DNA from: Poindextera sp963706385
GTDB lineage: Bacteria > Pseudomonadota > Alphaproteobacteria > Caulobacterales > Caulobacteraceae
Assembly (NCBI GenBank): GCA_963706385.1
Contig: OY970153.1
Location: 1,364,001-1,428,000 of the forward strand
Direction: 5' to 3'
Length of the DNA stretch: 64,000 nt
The notes beneath the pieces were generated by a model that worked only from the letters and a program-made list of their open reading frames with translations, had not been told where the DNA came from and ran no database searches. Position numbers and translations under genes: made by a program. This document shows, one piece after another, positions 33,612-43,490 of this stretch (within the stretch, counting starts at the first letter, position 1; each line of letters begins with the position of its first letter).

Positions 33612-35273
33612 TTAGGCGGTGAGGTCCAGGGCGAGGGCCTTGAGGGACTTGTAGTCAAGCTTCCCATTGGGGCCGCGCCCGACGCTGTCGACATAGTGGA
33701 TCTGGCGCGGCGCCTTGTAGGCGGCGATCTGGCCGCGGACATGGGCTGTCAGCTCACCTGGGGCGGGAGGCTCGACGCCGGGATGCAGTTCCACTAGCGC
33801 GCAGATGGTCTCGCCGAAGCGTGGGTCGGGCAAGCCAACCACCGCGGCGTCACGCACGCGCTCATGGCGCTTGAGCGCCTCTTCCACCTCTTCAGGGAAC
33901 ACCTTTTCGCCGCCGGTGTTGATGCACTGGCTTCCGCGGCCAAGCAGGGTCAGGGTCCCATCGGCCTCGACCCTGGCCCAGTCGCCGGGCATGGACCATC
34001 GCCGTCCTTCGATGAGGGGGAAGGTGCGGGCGGTCTTTTCGGGATCCTTGTAGTAACCCTGGGGAATATGGCCGCCCACGGCCACCAGGCCAGCCTCGCC
34101 CGAGCCCGGCGCCACCCGCCGTCCATCCTCGGTGAACACCGCGCAATTGGCGCCCAGGTTGAAGCGGGCGGTCGAGGTCTCGCTTCCGGCGGTGGAGGCC
34201 GAGACACCGAGGCCGAAGGCTTCCGACGAGGCCAAGGCGTCGGCCAAGATCGCCTGGGGCATGTGACGTAGCAGGCCCTGCTTGTTCTCGTAGCTCCACA
34301 TTGCGCCGGAGGAACCGATCACTCGAACGGTGGACAGGTCCCACCGGCCGGGCTCGGCTTCCAGGGCCTCCAGCATCGGGGTGCAAAAGGCCATGCCGAC
34401 GATCGAGATGCGCGCAACGCCCAGGCGTTCGACCTCGCTCCACAGCTCCTGGGCGGAAAACCGCCGAGACGCCAAGAAGGCGGCGGCGCCCCCGGCGTTG
34501 AGGGTCGCCACGGCCGCCATCAGGCCGGTGCCGTGCATCAGGGGGCAGGCGATCAGCGACACCGGGCGCGGCCCGGCGGCGGCGCGGGCGCCGGCCGCGG
34601 CCGGATGGGCCATCGGCCCAAGGCCGAGCAGGGGATTGGCGCCGTAGGCGCCGACGCCGAACAGGTCCTGCTGACGCCACATCACGCCCTTGGGCAGGCC
34701 GGTGGTGCCGCCGGTATAGATGATCAGCAGGTGCTCGCCCGACCGCCCCCACGGCGCCCGAACACCCCGGGGGCCGGGCCGCTCGACCAGGGTCCGGTAG
34801 TCGATCGCCCAAGCCGGGACGCTTTCGTCGTCTTCGGGCGCGGCGATCCACAGCTTGACCCGAGGCAGCCGCGCGCGCACTTGGTCCAGCAGGGGCGAAA
34901 ACTCGGTCTGGAACACCACCACTTCGGCGTCGGCATTGTCCAGAAGGTAGAACAGTTCCTCCGGTCCATAGCGATAGTTGACGTTGAACGGCGCCAGGCC
35001 CGCCTTGAACGCCGCGTAATAGGTGGTGAGGTATTCGGGGCCGTTATAGAGATGCGCGGCGACTTTCGACTGCGGCCCCAGCCCGGCCTCGAGCAGGGCG
35101 ATGGCGAGGGCGTCGGCCTCGCGGTCGAATTGGCCCCAGCTGACCGCTCGCTCGCCCTGGAAGAAGGCCGGCAGGTGCGGCTGGGCGCGTGCGATGGATT
35201 CCCACACCGCGGCGTAGCACCATTCAGGCTGGGCCTCTTCGGCCGGCGGGCCGGGCGTCCGGTCAGCGGCCAT
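33612..35273 (-). CDS. Acyl-CoA synthetase (AMP-binding, class I ligase)
   Basis: 553 residues from ATG 35273, chosen because GAGGAG stands 6 bases upstream; an in-frame ATG at 35297 lacks such a site. ANL motifs: LLIIYTGGTTGLPKGVMW (phosphate loop), GSSGAMWSYENKQ, GDWARVEADGTLTLLGR and the C-terminal catalytic Lys in GRGPNGKLDYKSL. Activates a carboxylic acid to its CoA thioester. Second gene of the SDR-ligase-thiolase-DUF35 operon, so its acid is presumably the substrate of the others. Confidence 0.9.
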   Translation of the reverse strand: MAADRTPGPPAEEAQPEWCYAAVWESIARAQPHLPAFFQGERAVSWGQFDREADALAIALLEAGLGPQSKVAAHLYNGPEYLTTYYAAFKAGLAPFNVNYRYGPEELFYLLDNADAEVVVFQTEFSPLLDQVRARLPRVKLWIAAPEDDESVPAWAIDYRTLVERPGPRGVRAPWGRSGEHLLIIYTGGTTGLPKGVMWRQQDLFGVGAYGANPLLGLGPMAHPAAAGARAAAGPRPVSLIACPLMHGTGLMAAVATLNAGGAAAFLASRRFSAQELWSEVERLGVARISIVGMAFCTPMLEALEAEPGRWDLSTVRVIGSSGAMWSYENKQGLLRHMPQAILADALASSEAFGLGVSASTAGSETSTARFNLGANCAVFTEDGRRVAPGSGEAGLVAVGGHIPQGYYKDPEKTARTFPLIEGRRWSMPGDWARVEADGTLTLLGRGSQCINTGGEKVFPEEVEEALKRHERVRDAAVVGLPDPRFGETICALVELHPGVEPPAPGELTAHVRGQIAAYKAPRQIHYVDSVGRGPNGKLDYKSLKALALDLTA

Positions 35274-35313
35274 CAAGCGCTCCTCATGCGAAGGCACGGC
35301 TCGCGCGGGCCGG

Positions 35314-36237
35314 TCAAGACGCCTGGGTCGCCGCCGGGGCCGCGGGCCTGGGCGCGGTGAGCGGGTAGAACTTGTCGCTCATCTGGGGGAAGGCCTCGTC
35401 GAGGATGCCGGCCGGGGTCCAGCCCTCCGCCTTGGTCAGGGTCGCGATCGGGCGGGGCTGGCTATAGAGCAGCAAATCATCTCCGCGCGCGCCGAATATC
35501 TGGCCGCTGACCGACCGGGCGGCGTCCGCGCACAGGGCGACCGCCAGCTTCGCCGGCTGGTCGGGCCGGACGGTTTCGGCCATGCGCTTGCGCCGTTCGG
35601 CCTGCGCCTCGTCCTTGATCGGCACCGACTGGGTCATCCGGGTCCAGGCGACCGGGGCGATGATGTTCGAGCGGACATTCCTGCTCGCCCCCTCCATGGC
35701 CAGCACCCGCGACAGGCCCATAATCCCCAGCTTGGCTGCGGCGTAGTTGGTCTGGCCGACGTTGCCGATCAGCCCGGAGGTCGAGGTGAACAGGACGAAG
35801 GCGCCGTCCTGCTGCTCGCGGAAATGCTCGATCGCCGCGCGGCAGACGTTGAACGAGCCGCGCAGGTGCACCGCGATCACCGCGTCCCAGTCCGCCTCGC
35901 TCATCTTGTGGAACATCACATCGCGCAGAATGCCGGCCGGATTGATCACCGCATGCAGCCCGCCGAACGTATCCAGCGCCTGCTCAACCATGCCCTGGAC
36001 GGCCGACAGGGAGGTGACGCTGTCGGAGTTGGACACCGCCTGCCCGCCCGCGGCGCGGATTTCCTGGGCCACGCTCTCGGCCGGGTCCGCCGAGCCCTCG
36101 TCGCCGCCCGACAGCGATCCGCCGAGGTCGTTGACCACTACTTTGGCCCCCTCGCGCGCGGCGATCAGCGCGCAATCCCGCCCGATGCCGTTGCCACCGC
36201 CGGTGACCAGCACAACCTTCCCTTCGAGCACGCCCAT
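35314..36237 (-). CDS. SDR-family oxidoreductase (3-hydroxyacyl-CoA dehydrogenase / 17beta-HSD4-like)
   Basis: 307 residues from ATG 36237 (MGVLEGKVVLVTGGGNGIGR); in-frame codons farther upstream lie in the duplicated promoter. NAD site TGGGNGIGRDCAL with an Asp-rich loop (VVNDLGGSLSGGDEG) as in peroxisomal multifunctional dehydrogenases, catalytic Ser in FTSTSGLIG and YxxxK in NYAAAKLGIMGL. The C-terminal 60 residues extend beyond a minimal SDR (GILDEAFPQMSDKFYPL). First gene of the minus-strand acyl-CoA operon. Confidence 0.9.
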   Translation of the reverse strand: MGVLEGKVVLVTGGGNGIGRDCALIAAREGAKVVVNDLGGSLSGGDEGSADPAESVAQEIRAAGGQAVSNSDSVTSLSAVQGMVEQALDTFGGLHAVINPAGILRDVMFHKMSEADWDAVIAVHLRGSFNVCRAAIEHFREQQDGAFVLFTSTSGLIGNVGQTNYAAAKLGIMGLSRVLAMEGASRNVRSNIIAPVAWTRMTQSVPIKDEAQAERRKRMAETVRPDQPAKLAVALCADAARSVSGQIFGARGDDLLLYSQPRPIATLTKAEGWTPAGILDEAFPQMSDKFYPLTAPRPAAPAATQAS

Positions 36238-36263
36238 CGCCGTCCGCCCTGCTATCGATTTGC

Positions 36264-36534
36264 CGATTGTAAATGAGGGAGCGGGTCGCGAGTCAACGCA
36301 TAAACCGTACGATTGTCCTGTTTTTTGACGCCGACCGACGTCGGGGCCGGCGCTGGCCAAAATCCGGCCACGCCAAACCGATGAATCGACAAGTTACCAG
36401 CCGGTCATCCGGTTTGTATGATTGACTATCGCGGTGGCGCGTTGTCAAAATCGCCGACACAATCATGGGAGGGACGTCGCACAATGACAGTCGCCGGAGT
36501 GAACCTAAACGGAGGGCTGAAGGGCCGCGTCGCC
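36264..36534. repeat. 271-bp direct repeat, copy A (divergent promoter plus start of an SDR gene)
   Basis: Aligns over its full length with 43491-43760. Shared blocks include CGATTGTAAATGAG, AAACCGTACGATTGTCC, CATCCGGTTTGTATG, GCGTTGTCAAAATCGCCGAC and the first 17 codons of the SDR gene at 43710. Both copies sit in divergent gene pairs. It holds a leftward promoter (TTGACT and TACAAT, 19-bp spacer) for the SDR operon and a rightward one (36394-36422). With the SDR remnant it explains the 400-bp gap 36238-36637. Confidence 0.85.
36394..36422 (+). promoter_or_regulatory. Sigma-70-like promoter with an internal palindrome (P1)
   Basis: TTACCA, 17-bp spacer, TATGAT. The spacer contains CCGGTCATCCGG (36401-36412), an imperfect palindrome seen also at P2 (43621) and P3 (46107). 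It should drive rightward transcription toward the truncated SDR start and the TonB receptor gene. Confidence 0.55.
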
Positions 36535-36558
36535 CAATCCATATCTTCGAATTACTGA
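36484..36558 (+). pseudogene. Truncated duplicate of the SDR gene at 43710 (17 codons)
   Basis: Reads MTVAGVNLNGGLKGRVA, identical to the N-terminus of the protein at 43710, then leaves the homology at 36534 and stops after seven unrelated codons (QSISSNY). It is a duplication scar or a leaderless upstream peptide ahead of the TonB gene. Confidence 0.8.
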
Positions 36559-36637
36559 ATCGACCTGCGGCGACAGACTGCGGGCGACGGCGTCGCGGGG
36601 GGCTGCGTCACGATACCAAAACAAAGGGAGGGACAAC

Positions 36638-39319
36638 TTGAAACGCTTATTTCTCACCGGTGCGTCCACCGTGACCATCGCGCTCTTCACCAGCATTTTG
36701 GCGCCTTCGGCCGAGGCCGCGGACGCGCAGACCACCGCGGCGCCGGCGCCGAAAACGACGGTGGGCGAAGTCATCGTCACCGCGGAAAAGCGCTCGACCA
36801 GACTGGAAAGCACTCCGGTCGCCATCACCGCGTTGACGGCGCAGGTGCGCGATCTTCAGGGGATAGTCTCGGTCCAGGACATTACCGACGTGACCCCGGG
36901 GTTCGCCTACGACAGCCTGCTCAACCGGCCATATATGCGCGGCATCGGACGCAATACCGACAACCTCGCCACCGACTCTGGCGTCGCGACCTATCTAGAC
37001 GGCGTCTACAACGGCGCCAACGCCACCACCATTCTGCAGTCCGATTCGCTGTTCGTCGACCGCATCGACGTGATGCGTGGCCCGCAGAGCACCCTCTACG
37101 GCCGCAACTCCGACGGCGGCGCGGTCAACTATATCTCCAAGCGCCCGACCAACGATTACGAGGCGGAAGCCCGCGTCGGGTACGCCAACTACGACAAGTA
37201 CTTTGGCGAGGCCGTGGTGTCGGGTCCGATCACCGATTCCCTGAAGTTCCGCCTGGGCGGCAACTACACCTCCGAGACGGGCGGCTACTACAAGAACCTC
37301 AGCGGCTCGCCCGAGGGCGGCAGCGTCGCCCAGGGCGGCAACGGCACCAGCTACCATGCCGAGTTGCAGCTTCAGGGCAACATCGGCGACAAGTTCGACG
37401 CCTGGGCCAAGGTGGCGACCAGCGATTTCGACACCAGCTTCCACACCACGGCGACGCTGGGGCCAATGAATGATTCGCCGTTCGGCATATTCGCCCCGTC
37501 CGCCCTTTACGGCCTCTGCGCCACGGCCGGCGGATCCGGGGGCGTCAATTGCGGCCCCAATGGGTTTGTCGGCTCCTACGTCACGAACAGCGCCACGCCG
37601 TTGAACGCCATCTCGACCAACCCCTCGGGAAGCACGCTTCGCGACTACGCCGCCGCCTTCCATTCCACCTCCAAGATGCACAACGACGTGATCTTGGCCA
37701 CGACGTTGACTTACCATTTCCCGTCAGCGGACTTGAAGTACACGGGCGGCTATCAGTCGTACGTCTACGACCTCTATTTCCCGTCCATGGGCACGAATGT
37801 CGGCGTTCAGACCAGCAACATCCAGTCTTACCAACTGCAAGGGCCCGGAACCCCGGGTGGGCTATGCCTGTACGTCACCCACGACCCGGTGGGCTGCGCA
37901 TCGAACCTGACGATCAACACAGGCAAGTCCGCCTACGGCTTCATCGAGAACGACACATTTTACAGCCACGAACTGAACCTCACCTCCACCGGAAATGGTC
38001 CGGTCCAATATGTTTTGGGCCTCTATTATTACCACGAGCACTACAACCAGCCGCTCGGCGTGTTCAACCCGGGTCAGACGCAACTGCTCGCGCCGGCCAA
38101 CGGGCTGCCCAACCCCCAAGGCTGTGTGGTTTGCTACGGGACCACGCTCACGTCGGAATCCTACGCCGGATTCGGCCAGGTCGACTGGTCGATCACCCCG
38201 ACGATCAAGCTCACGGGCGGACTGCGCTACACCGACGACCACAAATCGGGGTTCGAGCAGATTCGACTGGTCAGTTTCGACTATGTTCCCGGCTACGGCG
38301 TAGCCACTTGGGGCGCCTATACGCCGGCGATCGACATAACGTCCCTCGCCCCCTGGCCCACCGTGACCTATCCGGGGGCGGGCCTGCCGTCGTACAACTT
38401 GGCGAGCGGCTACGAGACGCGATCGCTCGACGCGCATTGGAACGCGGTGACCGGATTGGCGAACCTGTCGTGGACGCCCGACCACGACACTCTGGCCTAC
38501 CTGAGGTACAGCCGAGGCTATAAGAGCGGCGGCTTCGATTCCGGACAATTAATCGCCAATCCGGAAACCAAGGCGGAATTGGTCGACGCCGTCGAGCTCG
38601 GCCTGAAGAAGGTGTTTGGCGGCGTTTTCCAGCTCAATACCGCGTTATTCTACTATAACTATAGCAACGATCAGGCGCCGTTGGTGTTTCAGCCGGCGTA
38701 CGGTGGCCCGATATCAACTCTCCTGTTCAACATTCCAACCGTACGCACCTATGGATTTGAGTTGGAATCGATGTGGAGGCCGATCGATAATCTGGTGCTT
38801 AGTTTCAACTACTCATACTTGAACTCCACGATCACAAACACGGGCGGAAACTGCTTCGAGGATACGTCGGACCCGGCCGCGCTTGCGCCCGGCGCCAACA
38901 AGAATGGCTGTCTCCTGGCCACCGGAGGCAATCCGCAGACGCAGAATCTCAAAGGGGCCGCAATGCCGGCGGCGACGCCGAACAAGGTCTCGCTCAATGC
39001 GATCTACACCTTCCACTTCGAGCCGGGCGACCTGGCGCTGTCGGGCACCTACATCTGGAAGGACAAGACATACGCCAGCGTATTCAACCGCTGGTACAAT
39101 CAAACGCCGGCCTACTCCCAGGTCAATCTCCGCGCCACTTGGACGGACGCCAAGAACCGCTACTCGGTCATCGTGTTCGGCGACAACGTGTTCAACGCGC
39201 TCGGCTACGACGCCGCGGTCGGCGAGCCGATCAACACCTATCCCCTCGTCGTATACAAGAACATCGGCCTGACCGCGCCGACGACCTACGGCATCGAGTT
39301 CCAGTACCGCTTCCATTGA
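36638..39319 (+). CDS. TonB-dependent outer-membrane receptor (module 6)
   Basis: 893 residues from ATG-equivalent TTG 36638 (ttgaaacgc) behind AAAGGGAGGGAC. Signal peptide (LFLTGASTVTIALFTSIL, cleavage near AEAAD), TonB box VGEVIVTAEKR, plug with YMRGIGRNTDNLATDSGV and VDRIDVMRGPQSTLYGRNS, then a barrel ending YGIEFQYRFH. Longer extracellular loops than the receptor at 26114. Its promoter shares a palindrome with those of the SDR and acyl-CoA dehydrogenase genes, so it probably imports the acid used by this module. Confidence 0.93.
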   Translation: MKRLFLTGASTVTIALFTSILAPSAEAADAQTTAAPAPKTTVGEVIVTAEKRSTRLESTPVAITALTAQVRDLQGIVSVQDITDVTPGFAYDSLLNRPYMRGIGRNTDNLATDSGVATYLDGVYNGANATTILQSDSLFVDRIDVMRGPQSTLYGRNSDGGAVNYISKRPTNDYEAEARVGYANYDKYFGEAVVSGPITDSLKFRLGGNYTSETGGYYKNLSGSPEGGSVAQGGNGTSYHAELQLQGNIGDKFDAWAKVATSDFDTSFHTTATLGPMNDSPFGIFAPSALYGLCATAGGSGGVNCGPNGFVGSYVTNSATPLNAISTNPSGSTLRDYAAAFHSTSKMHNDVILATTLTYHFPSADLKYTGGYQSYVYDLYFPSMGTNVGVQTSNIQSYQLQGPGTPGGLCLYVTHDPVGCASNLTINTGKSAYGFIENDTFYSHELNLTSTGNGPVQYVLGLYYYHEHYNQPLGVFNPGQTQLLAPANGLPNPQGCVVCYGTTLTSESYAGFGQVDWSITPTIKLTGGLRYTDDHKSGFEQIRLVSFDYVPGYGVATWGAYTPAIDITSLAPWPTVTYPGAGLPSYNLASGYETRSLDAHWNAVTGLANLSWTPDHDTLAYLRYSRGYKSGGFDSGQLIANPETKAELVDAVELGLKKVFGGVFQLNTALFYYNYSNDQAPLVFQPAYGGPISTLLFNIPTVRTYGFELESMWRPIDNLVLSFNYSYLNSTITNTGGNCFEDTSDPAALAPGANKNGCLLATGGNPQTQNLKGAAMPAATPNKVSLNAIYTFHFEPGDLALSGTYIWKDKTYASVFNRWYNQTPAYSQVNLRATWTDAKNRYSVIVFGDNVFNALGYDAAVGEPINTYPLVVYKNIGLTAPTTYGIEFQYRFH

Positions 39320-39326
39320 TCCGGAC

Positions 39327-39358
39327 CCAGAGCGCGCCGGCCTCCCGGCGCGCTCTGG
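39327..39358 (+). terminator. Strong GC-rich hairpin after the TonB receptor gene
   Basis: CCAGAGCGCGCCGG and its exact complement are separated by a CCTC loop, a 14-bp perfect stem starting 7 bases after the stop codon. No T-run follows, so it would be a U-less terminator or an mRNA-stabilising end. Confidence 0.6.
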
Positions 39359-39407
39359 CGAACTCCGAGCGAGGCGCTACGATCCAGGCGCGTCAGGAGA
39401 GGCCCGG

Positions 39408-40958
39408 TTGGTCACGAAACGCTCATCCCACGCGGACGGCAAGCTCGCGGGCCGCTCGCGCAATCATGCGCTGGCGCTCGACCCCGCCGCGTCGGCCGAG
39501 CTGCTCGACGCCGCCGCGGCGCACTACGCCGCGGGCCGGCTCGACGAGGCCGCGCGCGCCTATCAGCGCGTCGAGACGGCCGACCCCGACGACATCAGGC
39601 CTCGCTATTCCCTCGCGGTGATCGATCTGCGCCAAGGACGGGCGGACAGCGCGCGCCGCCGGTTGCGGGCCGTCATCGCCCGCGAGCCTGGCCTGTTCGG
39701 CGCCCAGCAGAACCTCGGCGCCGCCTGCCAGTCGCTCGGCCGGTGGAGCGAGGCGGCGGCGGCCTATCGGAGCGCGTTGGCCCTGCGCCCGGACGCCGCG
39801 GAGACCGGTTTCAGTCTGGCCAGGGCGCTGACGATCCTCGGCCGCGTGGACGAGGCGCTGGCGTGCTACCGCGCGCTGCTGGCCGACACGGCCGCGCGTC
39901 ATCGGGCCCTGACCCGCATGGCCGTACTCGATCCGGACGCGATAGACGAGGACGGACTGGCGGAACTGCAGCGGGCGGCGTGGGATGGCGCGATCGACGC
40001 CGAGACCCGCACCGGCCTTCTGTTCGCGCTCGGCGGCGTGCTGGACCGCCAGCGCCAGGATGAGGCGGCGTTCGCGGCCTTCGCCGCCGGCAACCGGCTC
40101 AAGCTCGAGACGCTGGCGCCGGTCGGGCCGGACGCCATCGCCCGCGCTCACGCCGCGGCGATCGATGATCTCAAGTCCGCCTTCACGCCCGCGTTCATCG
40201 CGCGGCGCCAGGGCGGCGGCATCTCGTCCGCCGCGCCAATCTTCGTCGTCGGCATGCCGCGTTCGGGCTCCAGCCTGATCGAGCAGATCCTCGCCAGCCA
40301 TCGCAAGGTCCAGGGCATGGGCGAGAGCACGGCCCTGTCCGATGTGGCCGACAACCGCTTCCCCTACGGTCCGGACCAGCCGGGCGATGCGGCGCCGCTG
40401 CGCCAACTGGCCGAAGACTATCTGACCGCCATGCGGGCCCGCGGCTGGACCGGCGCGCCGCGCTTCGTCGACAAGACCCTGGAGAACCATCTGCGCGTCG
40501 GCATGATCCATCTGATGTTCCCCAAGGCGGTCGTCCTGCACAGCGCGCGCGATCCGGTCGACACCTGCCTGGCCTGCTATCGCCAGTTGTTCGCGAGCGG
40601 CGCCGAGACCCTCTACGACCTCGGCCAGATCGGCGCCGCCTATGTCCGCTATCGCCGGATGATGGAGCACTGGAACGCGGTTTTGCCCGGCCGCGTGATC
40701 GAGGTCAGCCACGAAGCCCTCATCACCGATCCCGACCGCCAGATCCATTGGCTGGTCACCGAGGCGTGCGGCCTGGACTGGGAGCGCGCCTGCCTGCGGT
40801 TCCACGAGGCCGAGGGCGTGGTCAGGACCGCCAGCGCCGCCCAGGTCCGCCAGCCGATCTTCCACACCTCCGTGCAGCGCTGGCGTCGCTACGAGCGCCA
40901 TCTGGCGCCTCTGTTCGAGGCGCTGGGACCTTATGCGCCGGCCGATGTCGCCTCCTGA
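39408..40958 (+). CDS. TPR-repeat sulfotransferase-domain protein
   Basis: 516 residues from TTG 39408, preceded by CAGGAGAGG. Residues about 20-160 are tetratricopeptide repeats (AAHYAAGRLDEAARAYQRVE, NLGAACQSLGRWSEAAAAYR). Residues about 270-480 are a sulfotransferase domain with the PAPS phosphosulfate loop FVVGMPRSGSSLIEQILASH and the 3'-phosphate region ALHSARDPVDTCLACYRQLF-like VVLHSARDPVDTCL. This fusion is common in alphaproteobacteria; targets are mostly unknown. It follows the TonB gene and may be independent of it. Confidence 0.9.
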   Translation: MVTKRSSHADGKLAGRSRNHALALDPAASAELLDAAAAHYAAGRLDEAARAYQRVETADPDDIRPRYSLAVIDLRQGRADSARRRLRAVIAREPGLFGAQQNLGAACQSLGRWSEAAAAYRSALALRPDAAETGFSLARALTILGRVDEALACYRALLADTAARHRALTRMAVLDPDAIDEDGLAELQRAAWDGAIDAETRTGLLFALGGVLDRQRQDEAAFAAFAAGNRLKLETLAPVGPDAIARAHAAAIDDLKSAFTPAFIARRQGGGISSAAPIFVVGMPRSGSSLIEQILASHRKVQGMGESTALSDVADNRFPYGPDQPGDAAPLRQLAEDYLTAMRARGWTGAPRFVDKTLENHLRVGMIHLMFPKAVVLHSARDPVDTCLACYRQLFASGAETLYDLGQIGAAYVRYRRMMEHWNAVLPGRVIEVSHEALITDPDRQIHWLVTEACGLDWERACLRFHEAEGVVRTASAAQVRQPIFHTSVQRWRRYERHLAPLFEALGPYAPADVAS

Positions 40959-41092
40959 CCCCGGATCCGGCAAACCGGGTGAAGGCGATCACGGCCTAGT
41001 GAAGCTCGTCGCCAGAGCGTGTAAACTCCGCCGCCCCGCATGCCGCGCCAAGGCTGGCGCGTGCGTGCGGCCGCAAGCCTGAGGGACTTTCG

Positions 41093-41791
41093 ATGCCAAC
41101 CCCGACCCGTGTGACTCCCGAGCCCGCGCCGCCCAAGACCCAAGCGCCGCGCGCGCGCCAGAGCCAGGTCGAGCGTAGCGCCACCACCCGGGCCAAGCTG
41201 ATCGAAGCGGCGATCCGCTGCCTGAACCGCCATGGCTACAGCGCCGTCTCGGTCGCCATGGTGGCCGAAGAAGCCGGCGTCAGCCGCGGCGGCATGCTGC
41301 ACCAGTTCCCGACCAAAGTGGACCTGATGCTGGCGGTGGTCGAATTCGCCAGCGGCTACGACGAGCGTTCCAGCCGCCCGGTGGCCAGGCCCGTCGGCGA
41401 CAAGCGCGAACAGTTCATGGCGCTGACCGACTCCACTTGGCGGATGATCACCCGGCCGCCGGCGATGGCCAAGCTGGAGATCATGATCGCCGCCCGCAGC
41501 GACAGCGTGCTTGCCGCCCGCCTTCCAGCCATCGTCGAGAAGATCGAGCAGAACCGCCGTGACAACGTGTTTGGCTATGCGCAGGCGATCGGCGTCACCG
41601 ACCGCGACGCGGTCGACGCCATGGTGTGCCTGCACATGGCCGCCATGCGCGGCTTGGCCATCGAGTTGATGTTCACCAAGGACCGGGCGGTCGTCGATCG
41701 GGCCTTCGCGCTCTTGAAGACCTACAAGGCCGGGTTCGCCGACGCCATGCTGGGCGCGCAGGCGGCGAAAGCCGCGGGCGCTCGAACCTAG
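41093..41791 (+). CDS. TetR/AcrR-family transcriptional regulator
   Basis: 232 residues from ATG 41093. A proline-rich N-terminal arm of about 25 residues precedes the HTH (AAIRCLNRHGYSAVSVAMVAEEAGVSRGGMLHQFPTK, about 35-75 with the recognition helix VSRGGMLHQF); the rest is a helical ligand domain. Stop overlaps that of the convergent CoA ligase by four bases. As the only regulator within the acyl-CoA module it is the best candidate for the palindromes in promoters P1-P3; the ligand may be an acyl-CoA. Confidence 0.9.
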   Translation: MPTPTRVTPEPAPPKTQAPRARQSQVERSATTRAKLIEAAIRCLNRHGYSAVSVAMVAEEAGVSRGGMLHQFPTKVDLMLAVVEFASGYDERSSRPVARPVGDKREQFMALTDSTWRMITRPPAMAKLEIMIAARSDSVLAARLPAIVEKIEQNRRDNVFGYAQAIGVTDRDAVDAMVCLHMAAMRGLAIELMFTKDRAVVDRAFALLKTYKAGFADAMLGAQAAKAAGART

Positions 41792-43359
41792 ATCTGCACC
41801 TTGCGGCCCGCCCAATAGGGTGCGCGGACCTTGCCGCGATTCAGCTTGCCGGCGGGAGAGCGCGGCAATTCGCCGACGAACTCCACCGACCGCGGGACCT
41901 TGAATCCGGCGAGCCGCTGGCGGGCGAAGGCCAGGATCTCGCGGGCCAGCGCGTCGCTGGGACTGAAGCCGGGGTTCAAGGTGATCACCGCCTTGACCTC
42001 TTCGCCCCACTCGGCGTTCGGCACGCCGACGCAGCAGCTGTCCTCGACGGCGGGATGGTGGATCAGTTCGTTGTCGATTTCCTGCGGATAGATGTTCACC
42101 CCGCCGGAGATGATGCACTCGGCGGTTCGGCCTGTCAGGAACAGGTAGTCGTCCTCGTCGAAATATCCGATGTCACCCAGCGTGAAGTAGTCACCACGAT
42201 AGCTGGCCGCTGTCTTTTCCGGTTCGTTGAAATACTCGAAAGCGTTGCCCTCAGAGGTTTTGAAGTAGAGCAGTCCGGGCGTGCCCCGGGGGACCTCGGC
42301 GCCTTTTTCGTCAAGGGCCCTAGCGCTTTCCGGCGTCAGCCTCTTGCCGACGCTGCCGGGCTTCTTCAGCCACTCTTCGGAGGTGATGGTAAAGCCGCCC
42401 CCGCCTTCCGATCCGGCGTAATATTCATAGATTATCGGCCCCAGCCAATCGATCATCGCCAGCTTGACGTCCGGGGGGCAGGGCGCCGCGCCATGGATGA
42501 CGTAACGCAGGCTGGAAAGGTCATATCGCGCGCGCACCTCAGGCGGCAGCGCCAAGAGGCGCTGGAACATGATCGCCACCATGTGGCAGTGGGTCACGCG
42601 ATAGGTCTCGATGGTCTTCAAGACCGTCTCGGAATCCCATTTGGGCTCCATGAACACGACCGGCACGCCCTGGCTCATCGGAATGCGGATGTCGAACGCC
42701 AGGGGAGCGGCGTGGTAGGCGGGCCCCGAACAAAGCTGGACGTCGGTCCAATGGTCGTAGGCTGGCCGCCCGCCGCCAAGGACGAAGGGCGGGACGTTCA
42801 TTGTCTTGCGGAATACGCCCTTCGGCCGCCCGGTGGTGCCGGAGGTGTAGAGCATGCTGGCGCCGAGGATCGGGTCTGGAAGGTCCGAGCCGTCGAACGC
42901 TTCAAGCACCTCGTGATAATTCGGGAAGCCCGGCGCTTCGCCGTCGATGACGACCTTCAGTTCCAGTCGCGGGGCGTCGGCCACAGCCTTCAGCCCGGCC
43001 TCGAAGCGGCCTTCTGCGAACAGAGCCTTGGCCTGGCAGTCATTGACCACATAGGCGATCTCATCGGCGGTTAGGTGCCAGTTGACCGGCGTCAGGCGAT
43101 AGCCGGCGCGGGAATTGGCCAACAGGACCTCGAGGAACTCCGCCCGGTTGCCGCACAAGAGCGCGATGGCGTCGCCGGGCTGCAGACCGTGGTCCCGCAG
43201 CAGCCGCGCCAGCCGGTTGGCGTTGGCGTTCAGCTCGGCGAAGGTGCGCGCGCCATGGGGGTCGTGGACGGCGACGGCGTCGGGCTTGACCGAGGCCCAG
43301 ACGCTGCTGGCCATGCCGACGCGGGACGCTTCGATCAGGCGTTGTTCGAGATCGCTCAC
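41788..43359 (-). CDS. Acyl-CoA synthetase (AMP-binding, long/aromatic acid ligase type)
   Basis: 523 residues from GTG 43359 (MSDLEQRLIEASRVGMASSV) with AGAGGAAA about 10 bases upstream; the open frame upstream to 43446 lacks family similarity. Motifs: MLYTSGTTGRPKGVFRK, YEYYAGSEGGGGFTI, LGDIGYFDEDDYLFLTGR and C-terminal LPRSPAGKLNRGKV with the catalytic Lys. Divergent from the SDR at 43710 across a promoter that is duplicated at 36264. Substrate unknown; a second ligase beside that at 33612 suggests two acids or two stages. Confidence 0.9.
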   Translation of the reverse strand: MSDLEQRLIEASRVGMASSVWASVKPDAVAVHDPHGARTFAELNANANRLARLLRDHGLQPGDAIALLCGNRAEFLEVLLANSRAGYRLTPVNWHLTADEIAYVVNDCQAKALFAEGRFEAGLKAVADAPRLELKVVIDGEAPGFPNYHEVLEAFDGSDLPDPILGASMLYTSGTTGRPKGVFRKTMNVPPFVLGGGRPAYDHWTDVQLCSGPAYHAAPLAFDIRIPMSQGVPVVFMEPKWDSETVLKTIETYRVTHCHMVAIMFQRLLALPPEVRARYDLSSLRYVIHGAAPCPPDVKLAMIDWLGPIIYEYYAGSEGGGGFTITSEEWLKKPGSVGKRLTPESARALDEKGAEVPRGTPGLLYFKTSEGNAFEYFNEPEKTAASYRGDYFTLGDIGYFDEDDYLFLTGRTAECIISGGVNIYPQEIDNELIHHPAVEDSCCVGVPNAEWGEEVKAVITLNPGFSPSDALAREILAFARQRLAGFKVPRSVEFVGELPRSPAGKLNRGKVRAPYWAGRKVQI

Positions 43360-43490
43360 GGACGCGTTTTCCTCTGTGGGGTCTTGCCATTGATTGGGTC
43401 GGCGCGCTTGGCTCGCCGGCGGCCTATCCGGGCGCCGTCTCGCCATTCCTGATCACGGTGGCGTCGCGGTCCGCCTTGTCATGGTTTCAT

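Noticed and set aside
36559..36637. A regulatory leader peptide formed by the truncated SDR start upstream of the TonB gene
   Set aside because: The 24-codon frame is explained by the duplication boundary at 36534; nothing suggests an attenuation structure.
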